Assembly: GCA_964654535.1 (NCBI GenBank)
Contig: CAZZIZ010000221.1
Span: 1 to 5,432 of the forward strand
Source of the DNA: CAZZIZ01 sp964654535
GTDB taxonomy: Bacteria > Bacteroidota > Bacteroidia > Chitinophagales > UBA2359
Direction: 5' to 3'
Length of the DNA: 5,432 nucleotides
This document shows, in pieces, positions 1-4,765 of the stretch (position 1 is its first letter; each line of letters begins with the position of its first letter). Made by a program: the position numbers and the translations under genes. A model generated the notes under the pieces. That model was not told where the DNA came from. It saw nothing but the letters and a program-made list of their open reading frames with translations, and made no database searches.

Positions 1-512
1 ATTTCATGTGCAGCGGATAACAAGAAAACTATATCAGTAGAATTTTCCTCAAGCGGTATGGCGTCGGTGTCGATCTGCTTAGTATTTGGGAAAGTAAGGC
101 TTACGTTTCTAGCTCGAACAATTGCCGGTTCGGTGTGCTGCTCCTCATTATAAAAATCAAACACATTAAGTTCCGAGTTAGCGAGCTTATTCTGGATTAG
201 AAAACTGGTCTCGTCAAAGCCCGCGTTGATGTTTACTAAGTTTAGCGCCGTCGATTTATCCTTAACGTACTTATCTAACCATTTGAGTTCGTAATAATGA
301 GAAAAGTCGTACACGTAGGCCGAAACAATCAGCGGCATTAAAAGACCATAGGCAAATCCAAGAATGACGACAAGCGAAAGAATAGATGGAAGTTTAAGAA
401 AATACAAAACAGCCAAAATTACCACCAAAGCCGCCAGGCCGTAGTAATAGAAATGTCTATTGAAATCCAGGATGTTTAGGACTCCTTGGAAGGGTCGTCT
501 TTTTGTATCCAT
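1..512 (-). CDS. Membrane-anchored class I SAM-dependent methyltransferase (3' end beyond window)
   Basis: The reading frame opens at an ATG on the minus strand (512-510) and stays open for 170 codons to the left edge, so the C-terminal part is missing. A basic N-terminus (MDTKRRPFQG) is followed by two hydrophobic segments, about residues 26-40 and 43-66, which suggests a membrane anchor. The soluble part then begins with a SAM-binding motif I equivalent, NLVNINAGFDETS (91-103), a degenerate form of the usual glycine loop. Further on are DFYNEEQHTEPAIVRAR (119-135) and a motif IV-like region, IPLEENSTDIVFLLSAAHE (152-170), which matches methyltransferases carrying an AHEIR-type motif. The start overlaps the end of the DUF2071 gene by 37 bp in another frame. 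A purine-rich stretch (AAGGAAAGAAAG) precedes the ATG, so it is probably the last visible gene of a DoxX-DUF2071-methyltransferase operon. The methyltransferase fold is fairly secure; the substrate is unknown. Confidence 0.8.
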   Translation of the reverse strand, partial: MDTKRRPFQGVLNILDFNRHFYYYGLAALVVILAVLYFLKLPSILSLVVILGFAYGLLMPLIVSAYVYDFSHYYELKWLDKYVKDKSTALNLVNINAGFDETSFLIQNKLANSELNVFDFYNEEQHTEPAIVRARNVSLTFPNTKQIDTDAIPLEENSTDIVFLLSAAHE

Positions 513-1240
513 TTTTCTTTCTTTCCTTTTTTCCAGTAATAGGGAATATCATTTATCTCGAAAGCACTCGCGAGTAAAACATCTTTCAATTGCATCTTTT
601 CTAAAAAATCGAGTTTATAACTGAGCACTTTAATCGGCTTGGGTTTCCAGTTCGTTCGAACACCTTCGATAATTAAAATCGATTGGTCGCTTTCGTCATA
701 GGTAAAGGTAAAAGGCAAAGGACCTGCAAAGCGACGCGCGTCTTTCCATTCTGTAAATGGCGAGCCATTTGGAATAGGAGTATTCTCTTCGCCAGATTGA
801 ACATGAATTTCAAATTTTGATTTCTCAGAGCGAAAAGCTTTCTCTCCATTTTTGCTCATCAGTGAAATATCCGTTGTGGTGTAATTGTAATGCGTAAAAA
901 TGTTACCAAAAACCTGCATCTTCTTCTTATTGGTTTCCGACTTAATAATGTACAAGCCTCTAAGTCGCTTACCCCTCTTGTCTAAGTAGCGGACGAAAAT
1001 TCGGTAACCTATTAGAAAGAAATCGTTGCCGAGAATGCGCGGGGTTCCTTTTGGTCTTAAACCTTTAGTTTGCACCATAGCGATGGCGATGAAGGCATAT
1101 TTATCTTGAAAGGTATCTAGTGCTAGGCAATCTGGAATTAAGCGTTTCAGTTGTTCTTTGGGCACCGCAAAAGTCAAAACGGTTGAGCACTCAAAGTGCG
1201 CTTCTACTGAAAAAGGATGGTTCTTTAAGAATCCGATCAT
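476..1240 (-). CDS. DUF2071 (YqjF/COG3361-like) family protein
   Basis: This 254-residue soluble protein has the full architecture of the DUF2071 family: the N-terminal FLKNHPFSVEAHF block, VLTFAVPKEQLKRLIPDCLALD (residues 22-43), the block AFIAIAMVQTKGLRPKG (49-65), GNDFFLIGYRIFVRY (71-85), then GLYIIKSETNKKKM (95-108). The family is described only as an uncharacterised conserved beta-rich fold, and no catalytic residues can be named. The ATG at 1240-1238 overlaps the TGA of the upstream DoxX-like gene as ATGA, a classic translational-coupling arrangement, which fixes this start. The downstream methyltransferase begins inside its 3' end. Co-occurrence with a DoxX-like protein and a methyltransferase suggests a shared, unknown, possibly membrane-associated process. 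Family assignment is confident; function is not. Confidence 0.9.
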   Translation of the reverse strand: MIGFLKNHPFSVEAHFECSTVLTFAVPKEQLKRLIPDCLALDTFQDKYAFIAIAMVQTKGLRPKGTPRILGNDFFLIGYRIFVRYLDKRGKRLRGLYIIKSETNKKKMQVFGNIFTHYNYTTTDISLMSKNGEKAFRSEKSKFEIHVQSGEENTPIPNGSPFTEWKDARRFAGPLPFTFTYDESDQSILIIEGVRTNWKPKPIKVLSYKLDFLEKMQLKDVLLASAFEINDIPYYWKKGKKEKWIQKDDPSKES

Positions 1241-1629
1241 CGCTTTTGGTTCACTAATTTCTTGCTAAGCATAAATTCATTTACGAATATAAGAACACCA
1301 AATAGTACAGCGAACATTGAATTCAAACGGCCCCAGAGAAGCAGATCGGGAACCAGCAGGAATTCCAATAGGTTCATTAATAGGATAACACATATTTGCA
1401 AACTTGCGTTCGCTTTAGCGCGGTATTTTGACAGTATCCAAATAGCCATTACGATTTCGGATATGCCGATTAAGATGGTCAGCAATCTGGAATGTTCGGA
1501 ACCAAGAATTTGCGCTACGATTTGCTCGTGGCGTGGAATAAGGTTTAAGACTTTGCAAAAAAGACCATTAACAAACCAAACGAAGGCAATGAAGATTCTT
1601 AGGGCATTATAGATAAAGGATACTTTCAT
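1237..1629 (-). CDS. DoxX-like family integral membrane protein
   Basis: This 130-residue protein consists almost entirely of four predicted transmembrane helices, at about residues 7-28, 49-67, 75-93 and 102-119, as in small DoxX-like proteins. Diagnostic pieces are the first-helix pattern VWFVNGLFCKVLNLIPRHEQ (17-36), the helix 2 pattern IGISEIVMAIWILS (54-67), MNLLEFLLVPDLLLWG (85-100) and a final helix containing FGVLIFVNEF. It is the first gene of a minus-strand operon: its TGA overlaps the ATG of the DUF2071 gene, and the methyltransferase follows. DoxX relatives include subunits of thiosulfate:quinone oxidoreductase and respiratory-complex-like proteins, but that activity cannot be transferred to this subfamily. 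No Shine-Dalgarno sequence precedes the ATG at 1629-1627, which is common in Bacteroidota. The family call is confident and the biochemical role is unknown. Confidence 0.88.
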   Translation of the reverse strand: MKVSFIYNALRIFIAFVWFVNGLFCKVLNLIPRHEQIVAQILGSEHSRLLTILIGISEIVMAIWILSKYRAKANASLQICVILLMNLLEFLLVPDLLLWGRLNSMFAVLFGVLIFVNEFMLSKKLVNQKR

Positions 1630-1720
1630 GTGATTCGAAAATCAAATGTTGTTTTAACCTTTCGTGAATTTACCAAGATTCAAGCTGCAACCAAGAATCA
1701 TCGGTCTTAATCATTAACCG

Positions 1721-1728
1721 TAAATTTG
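1721..1728 (+). promoter_or_regulatory. Candidate Bacteroidota -7 box for the DUF4202 gene
   Basis: TAAATTTG matches the Bacteroidota -7 consensus TAnnTTTG at every fixed position and lies 13 bp before the DUF4202 ATG. No clear TTG -33 element is found 17-23 bp upstream. If it is used, the transcript would have a very short leader of roughly 7-9 nt. This is inference from a consensus match only. Confidence 0.4.
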
Positions 1729-1741
1729 AACAAAGCAATCG

Positions 1742-2329
1742 ATGAATCAGAAATTTGACACAGCTATCCAACTCATTGATCAAGCAAACAGTCTTGATCC
1801 GAATAAGGTTATGCTTGGTGATAAGGAGTATCCTAAAGAGCTCTTGTATTCCCAACGCATGACGGAGGTGCTGTTCTCTACAGTTGAGCTTCCAAGCGAA
1901 GCACTGCAGATTGCTATTCGTGCGCAACATATCCGCAGATGGGCAATAGCGAGAAAGGACTATCCTATGGATAGACCTGGATACTATCAGTGGAGAAACG
2001 ACCTAAAAAAACTACACGCCGAGACTGCCGCGGAAATTCTACAAAAAGCAGGCTACGATGCTGAGTTTATTGAGCGAGTCAGTTTCCTAATCAACAAGAA
2101 GAACATTAAACAAGATGCAGAATCTCAGACGCTGGAAGATGTTGCTTGCTTGGTATTTCTACAGTATTACATGGCAGATTTTATAGCTAAGCACACTGAT
2201 GAAAAGGTGATTGGTATTATTCAAAAAACCTGGAAGAAAATGTCTTCAGAAGGTCACGCGCTCGCCCAGAAAATAAATTTCTCTGATCGTGGCGCCAAAC
2301 TGATAGCGCAAGCATTGGAAGCAAGCTAA
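1742..2329 (+). CDS. DUF4202 domain-containing protein (possible HD-like helical protein)
   Basis: This 195-residue, largely helical soluble protein is full length for DUF4202. The characteristic start FDTAIQLIDQANSLDPN (residues 5-21) supports the chosen ATG. Conserved blocks follow in order: SQRMTEVL (37-44), AQHIRRW with His63 (61-67), ARKDYPMDRPGYYQWR (70-85), LHAETAAEIL with His92 (91-100), LEDVACLVFLQYYMADF (131-147), and a C-terminal GHALA (171-175). The spacing of His63, His92 and Glu132-Asp133 recalls metal-dependent HD-type domains, but this is my inference and no activity is established. The gene converges on the siroheme-synthesis gene, with 16 bp between the stop codons. I recall DUF4202 near siroheme and sulfite/nitrite-reduction genes in other bacteria, which would fit. 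A perfect -7-type box lies just upstream. Confidence 0.9.
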   Translation: MNQKFDTAIQLIDQANSLDPNKVMLGDKEYPKELLYSQRMTEVLFSTVELPSEALQIAIRAQHIRRWAIARKDYPMDRPGYYQWRNDLKKLHAETAAEILQKAGYDAEFIERVSFLINKKNIKQDAESQTLEDVACLVFLQYYMADFIAKHTDEKVIGIIQKTWKKMSSEGHALAQKINFSDRGAKLIAQALEAS

Positions 2330-2345
2330 GCGTTTTTGCCCAGAG

Positions 2346-2948
2346 CTATTTCCAAAACTGATACCACTCCTTCTTATCGACCAGACCTTTGGTTACGCGA
2401 TTCATTTTGTCCACTTTTTCTTCGAAGTCGCCTTTTATGGTTTTGCGGTAATCGTTTAGGTTTAGCACTAATTGATTAATGTCTTCTGGAATGACGTCTT
2501 CCAAAAATTGTCTTATTCGCTTTGCTGTGGTTGGCGATTTTCCATTGGTTGAGATGGCGATTTTCACATGACCCTTGGTTACTATGCCGCCTAAGTAGTA
2601 CTGGCATAAATCTGGTGTATCGGCTATGTTCACCAGTAAGCGTTTTGCTTTAGCCTCTCGATTAATTTGCAAGTTGACTTCTGGCTTATCTGTACAACCA
2701 ATAACCAAGTGCCGATTTTCCAAATCACTAATCTCGTAGGCTTTAGTGGTTAGTCTTACTGAAGGGTGTTTGGCTGCGAGCTCTCTCAGCTCTTGTAAGA
2801 ATTCGATAGAAATGACTTCAACCTGCGCGTTGGGGCTGGACTTTAAGAGAAATGACAATTTCTCTAAGCCAACATTGCCTCCGCCAACAATTAAAAAATT
2901 CAGCTCGTGAACTTTTACAAAAATCGGGTACAATTCATTTCTTTCCAT
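2346..2948 (-). CDS. Bifunctional precorrin-2 dehydrogenase / sirohydrochlorin ferrochelatase (CysG N-domain/Met8p type)
   Basis: This is the NAD-dependent enzyme that oxidises precorrin-2 to sirohydrochlorin and, in bifunctional members, inserts Fe2+ to give siroheme for sulfite and nitrite reductases. The 200-residue length is that of a stand-alone domain (Met8p/SirC size) with no fused methyltransferase. From the start used here, the opening is ELYPIFVKVHELNFLIVGGG (5-24), and the dinucleotide-binding GGGNVGLEKL is at 22-31. VIGCTDKPEVNLQI (82-95) and VNIADTPDLCQY (106-117) follow, with Asp110 at the position of the essential Asp of CysG/Met8p. KIAISTNGKSP (129-139) places Ser133 at the CysG Ser128 position. 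ATG 2948-2946 is preferred over the ATG two codons upstream (2954) because AAGGA lies about 5 nt before it; the upstream ATG would abut AAGG. The C-terminus is a helical DUF-like dimerisation region. Whether it chelates iron cannot be decided from sequence alone. Confidence 0.92.
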   Translation of the reverse strand: MERNELYPIFVKVHELNFLIVGGGNVGLEKLSFLLKSSPNAQVEVISIEFLQELRELAAKHPSVRLTTKAYEISDLENRHLVIGCTDKPEVNLQINREAKAKRLLVNIADTPDLCQYYLGGIVTKGHVKIAISTNGKSPTTAKRIRQFLEDVIPEDINQLVLNLNDYRKTIKGDFEEKVDKMNRVTKGLVDKKEWYQFWK

Positions 2949-2953
2949 TGCCA

Positions 2954-2958
2954 TCCTT
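2954..2958 (-). promoter_or_regulatory. Ribosome binding site deciding the siroheme gene start
   Basis: On the minus strand, AAGGA ends 5 nt before the ATG at 2948 and overlaps the alternative ATG at 2954. A real Shine-Dalgarno-like match is uncommon in this window, so it favours the downstream start. Confidence 0.5.
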
Positions 2959-3047
2959 GGGGTTCTGGTTTATTTCAAAAAGGAAATTAAGTATTCTGTA
3001 CTTGAGGTGCAGTTTTACTTTTACATACCGTCTCATTTTATGCCAAC

Positions 3048-3081
3048 AAAAAAAGGCCAGCAATAAATTGCTGACCTTTTT
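3048..3081 (-). terminator. Intrinsic terminator, bidirectional but stronger on minus strand
   Basis: A near-perfect palindrome has arms at 3050-3064 and 3067-3081 and a two-base loop. On the minus strand the core reads GGTCAGCAAT...ATTGCTGGCC followed by seven Ts. The only arm mismatch is a G-U wobble in minus-strand RNA but a C-A mismatch in plus-strand RNA, so minus is the better terminating direction. It would end the dodecin-LysM transcript after the structured 3' element and insulate the siroheme gene downstream. Confidence 0.85.
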
Positions 3082-3100
3082 ATTTCTTATGCGTCTTATC

Positions 3101-3264
3101 GCGTGAGGGATAGAGGGGTTTGTTTAAGCTCCTGTTGCTAAGAACAAGAAGTGAGTTTACCGCTTGCGGTAGAAACGAACTTTGTTCTTAGCAGAACAGA
3201 GCGAGCCCCGAAAGCCCGACCCTAAAACTTTGCGCGCAGCGCAAGATGTTTCAGGGGCACGCCC
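3101..3264 (-). other. Structured intergenic (3'-UTR) element of unknown function
   Basis: This holds most of the gene-free stretch 2949-3272. On the minus strand it starts 8 bp after the LysM stop with GGGCGTGCCCC and ends in TATCCCTCACGC. The ends can pair (GCGTG 3258-3262 with CACGC 3101-3105). Inside are an 8-bp stem (3220-3227 with 3249-3256) enclosing a 6-bp TTGCGC/GCGCAA hairpin (3230-3244) and a 5-bp stem (3202-3206 with 3214-3218). There is also a long stem of 11 plus 5 bp with a 2-nt bulge (3132-3147 with 3182-3199) that encloses TACCGC-TT-GCGGTA (3158-3171). Two stems contain G-U pairs in minus-strand RNA that would be A-C mismatches in plus-strand RNA, so the minus transcript is probably the functional one. 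The GGGCGTG...TCGGGCTTTC...ATCCCTCACGC pattern resembles an uncharacterised dispersed element that I recall downstream of genes in Bacteroidota; I could not verify this. No convincing coding frame is seen. Confidence 0.55.
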
Positions 3265-3272
3265 AAAACAAT

Positions 3273-3764
3273 CTATGCCATCGGCGGAATACGCAACACT
3301 TGCCCAGGATAAATTTTATCTGGGTGATCTAGCATTGGTTTATTCGCCTCGAAAATAACTGGGTACTTCATGACGTCGCCATAATACTCACCAGCAATTT
3401 TACTTAAGCTGTCGCCGCTAACCACGGTATGAAACTTTGACTGGCCAGCTGTATCGAGTTTTATCTGGTCGTCAACGACCGCTATTCCTTCAACGTTTCC
3501 AACTACCAAAATCGCTTTTTCTTTAGTCGCGATATCTGCAGCGGTTCCGGCTATGGTTGCCTTGTCACCTTCTACAGCTACATACAAACTGTCAATCTTT
3601 AAATCGTACTTGTGTACTGCACCTAGTAACTCATCGGCTTTTGCCATATCCATTTCTTCAGCAGACATAGCTGGGTTGCCATCGGCATTGGCCCAAGCAG
3701 GATTGGTTCCTTCCTTGCCGAAAAGTTTCGCTCCGGCAGTTTTTATAAAATTAAATAGTCCCAT
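3273..3764 (-). CDS. lysM: BON-LysM protein, Kbp/YgaU (LysM) family
   Basis: This 163-residue protein is a clear relative of E. coli Kbp (YgaU/LysM), a small cytoplasmic protein that binds K+ and has a BON domain followed by a LysM domain. It shares the MGLFNFIKTAGAKLFG N-terminus (1-16), which is not a signal peptide. The BON domain (about 38-103) contains VEGDKATIAGTA and ends in VVGNVEGIAVVDDQIKL. The LysM domain (about 110-160) runs from FHTVVSGDSLSKIAGEYYGD through IFEANKPML to the terminal IYPGQVLRIP. It is slightly longer than the E. coli protein because of an Asn/Ala-rich linker near residues 17-37. It lies 8 bp downstream of the dodecin gene and is very likely co-transcribed with it. 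The leader is AT-rich with no Shine-Dalgarno. Potassium sensing or binding is inferred from the family. Peptidoglycan binding is possible for LysM but unlikely without an export signal. Confidence 0.93.
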   Translation of the reverse strand: MGLFNFIKTAGAKLFGKEGTNPAWANADGNPAMSAEEMDMAKADELLGAVHKYDLKIDSLYVAVEGDKATIAGTAADIATKEKAILVVGNVEGIAVVDDQIKLDTAGQSKFHTVVSGDSLSKIAGEYYGDVMKYPVIFEANKPMLDHPDKIYPGQVLRIPPMA

Positions 3765-3772
3765 TAAAAAAT

Positions 3773-3973
3773 TTATTTAACCTCGAAGGTGATTTTTACG
3801 TTGACTCTGTACTCCGATACTTTGTTACGTGTTACTACGCAGCTCTGTGACTGTACAAATGCCGACTTAATGTTCTTGACGTTTTTTCCTGCTCTCTTTA
3901 CAGCAGTTGCGGTTGCGTCTTCCCAGCTTTTTTTTGAGCTCGCAAGGACCTCAATGACTTTCATTATTGCCAT
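3773..3973 (-). CDS. Dodecin family flavin-binding protein
   Basis: This 66-residue protein has the full dodecin fold signature: a first strand MKVIEVLASSKKSWEDA (4-20), a single helix TAVKRAGKNVKNI (23-35), and two strands, SAFVQSQSCVV (37-47) and SEYRVNVKITFEVK (53-66). Dodecins assemble as hollow dodecamers that store or buffer flavins (FMN, riboflavin and related molecules) in the cytoplasm. The DWFEV motif whose Trp stacks on the flavin in archaeal and thermophile dodecins is absent. This protein has SAFVQ, with Phe39 as the nearby aromatic, as in the NI(K/R)S-type bacterial subgroup, so its ligand or affinity may differ. The MAIMKV start is usual for the family; an internal Met4 is a less likely start. 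It heads a two-gene unit with lysM and diverges from the DUF937 gene. Confidence 0.93.
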   Translation of the reverse strand: MAIMKVIEVLASSKKSWEDATATAVKRAGKNVKNIKSAFVQSQSCVVTRNKVSEYRVNVKITFEVK

Positions 3974-4010
3974 TCTGTTATTTTTTTTGGTTATAGTGAA
4001 CTAATAAGGC

Positions 4011-4018
4011 CAAAATTA
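4011..4018 (-). promoter_or_regulatory. Candidate -7 box for the dodecin-lysM operon
   Basis: On the minus strand this reads TAATTTTG, a full match to TAnnTTTG, 37 bp upstream of the dodecin ATG. That would give a leader of about 30 nt. No TTG -33 element is visible at the usual 17-23 bp distance, so the call rests on one box. Confidence 0.45.
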
Positions 4019-4035
4019 GATTTATTTTAGCGGAA

Positions 4036-4056
4036 TCTGGCGTCCCCTAGACCAGA
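4036..4056. promoter_or_regulatory. Imperfect palindrome in the dodecin/DUF937 divergent intergenic region
   Basis: TCTGG-cg-TC and GA-CCAGA form an inverted repeat of 7 bp per arm with a 2-nt bulge around a CCCTA centre. It lies 63 bp from the dodecin start and 33 bp from the DUF937 start, a place where an operator could act on both. An arm length this short can arise by chance, so this is only a candidate. Confidence 0.2.
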
Positions 4057-4089
4057 AATCATTTTATACACATTAAACAAAAAAAAAGA

Positions 4090-4686
4090 ATGTCAAATCT
4101 ATTTGGAATTTTACAGCAAGCTGTAGGTGGACAAGCTGTAAATGCTATTAGCAAGCAGCTAGGTGTCAATAGCGGTGTTGCTCAGACAGCTATTCAAGCG
4201 GCTTTACCAATGCTCTTAAAAGCTATGAAGCGTAATGCGGCCGACGAACGCGGTGCGGCTGGTCTACTTGGTGCTTTACAAAAGGACCACGATGGTTCTG
4301 TACTCGACAACGTAGAAAATTCTGTTCAAAACTGGCAGCAAGGTCCAGGAGCAGGAATTTTGGGTCACGTATTCGGGAACCGTCAAGGTAACGTTGAGCA
4401 GTATGTAGGTCAGAGTGCAGGTCTGGACTCTCAAAAATCTGGTGCTTTATTGAAAATGCTCGCGCCTATGGTTATGGGTGCTATGGGCAGAGAACAACGT
4501 CAGCAAGGTTTAGACGCTGGTGGCTTGTTCAAAATGCTACAAGGTGCCAACACTGCCAACAACCAAGCGGCTCCAAAACAAATGGGCGTATTGAGTAAAA
4601 TTCTTGATCGCGATGGTGACGGCGATATCAAAGACGAAATTGCTCAAGTAGGAATGAACTTCCTCGGAAGCTTGTTCAAAAGATAA
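4090..4686 (+). CDS. DUF937 domain-containing protein with C-terminal Asp-rich loop
   Basis: This 198-residue protein belongs to DUF937 (E. coli YidB is a related, uncharacterised member). The N-terminal unit LFGILQQAVGGQAVNAISKQ is followed by LGVNSGVAQTAIQAALPMLL (24-43) and KAMKRNA. The middle shows an echo of this unit, SAGLDSQKSGALLKMLAPMV (109-128) followed by MGAMGREQ, so the domain looks internally duplicated. An Asp-rich segment, KDHDGSVLDNVEN (65-77), follows the first unit. The C-terminus has DRDGDGDIKDEI (173-184), an EF-hand/dockerin-like D-x-D-x-D-G pattern in which the final acidic residue is one position short of the canonical 12th. There is no signal peptide or membrane segment. 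The start ATG follows a run of nine As, the A-rich leader usual in Bacteroidota. It is monocistronic, bounded by a strong terminator. The molecular function is unknown. Confidence 0.9.
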   Translation: MSNLFGILQQAVGGQAVNAISKQLGVNSGVAQTAIQAALPMLLKAMKRNAADERGAAGLLGALQKDHDGSVLDNVENSVQNWQQGPGAGILGHVFGNRQGNVEQYVGQSAGLDSQKSGALLKMLAPMVMGAMGREQRQQGLDAGGLFKMLQGANTANNQAAPKQMGVLSKILDRDGDGDIKDEIAQVGMNFLGSLFKR

Positions 4687-4702
4687 TCTTTAAGAAAACA
4701 GC

Positions 4703-4722
4703 CGCTTCTGTTTTAAGAAGCG
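4703..4722 (+). terminator. Auxiliary hairpin before the DUF937 terminator
   Basis: CGCTTCT (4703-4709) and AGAAGCG (4716-4722) form a perfect 7-bp stem with a six-base loop, just ahead of the main terminator hairpin. It lacks its own T-run, so it may stabilise the 3' end of the mRNA rather than terminate. Confidence 0.4.
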
Positions 4723-4724
4723 TT

Positions 4725-4754
4725 AAAGTCCAGCCCTTGTGGCTGGACTTTTTT
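4725..4754 (+). terminator. Rho-independent terminator of the DUF937 gene
   Basis: A perfect 11-bp stem, AAAGTCCAGCC (4725-4735) and GGCTGGACTTT (4741-4751), with a CTTGT loop, is followed by a T-run to 4754 and further T-rich sequence. It stands 38 bp after the DUF937 stop and only 11 bp before the start of the next gene. Confidence 0.92.
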
Positions 4755-4761
4755 ATTTTTA
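4754..4761 (+). promoter_or_regulatory. Possible -7-like box overlapping the terminator T-tract
   Basis: TATTTTTA differs from TAnnTTTG only at the last base and ends 4 bp before the GTG start of the lipoprotein gene. A TTG is present at 4737-4739, but the 14-bp spacing is shorter than usual. If used, the transcript would be leaderless or nearly so. This is weak and T-tracts match this consensus easily. Confidence 0.15.
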
Positions 4762-4765
4762 GCAG

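Noticed and set aside
1262..1612. Plus-strand open frame opposite the DoxX-like gene
   Set aside because: It lies wholly antisense to a well-supported membrane protein gene and shows no recognisable family features.
1643..1676. TTG...AACATTTG as a promoter for the DoxX operon on the minus strand
   Set aside because: The -7 box misses the leading T of TAnnTTTG, the 23-bp spacing is at the limit, and the start codon would be almost leaderless. It is too weak to annotate.
1670..1930. Minus-strand open frame overlapping the start of DUF4202
   Set aside because: It is antisense to a conserved protein, of cysteine- and leucine-rich random composition, and matches nothing I recognise.
2260..2345. 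Hairpin terminator between DUF4202 and the siroheme gene
   Set aside because: Repeated GCAAGC and GCGC words are present, but no stem of useful length precedes the short T-run.
2949..3047. Promoter for the siroheme gene
   Set aside because: The best -7-like word on the minus strand (TAATTTCC) misses two positions and has no TTG upstream at a sensible distance.
2852..3106. Plus-strand open frame running from the siroheme gene into the intergenic region
   Set aside because: About half is antisense to the siroheme gene and the rest crosses the terminator hairpin. It shows no domain pattern.
3101..3264. tRNA, CRISPR repeat or transposon end reading of the structured region
   Set aside because: There is no cloverleaf with a CCA or T-arm pattern, no regularly spaced direct repeats, and no transposase or target-site duplication that I can see.
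3553..4004. Two plus-strand open frames opposite lysM and dodecin, one ending in a hydrophobic stretch
   Set aside because: Both are antisense shadows of clearly conserved genes. The hydrophobic tail reflects the T-rich complement of the A-rich leader.
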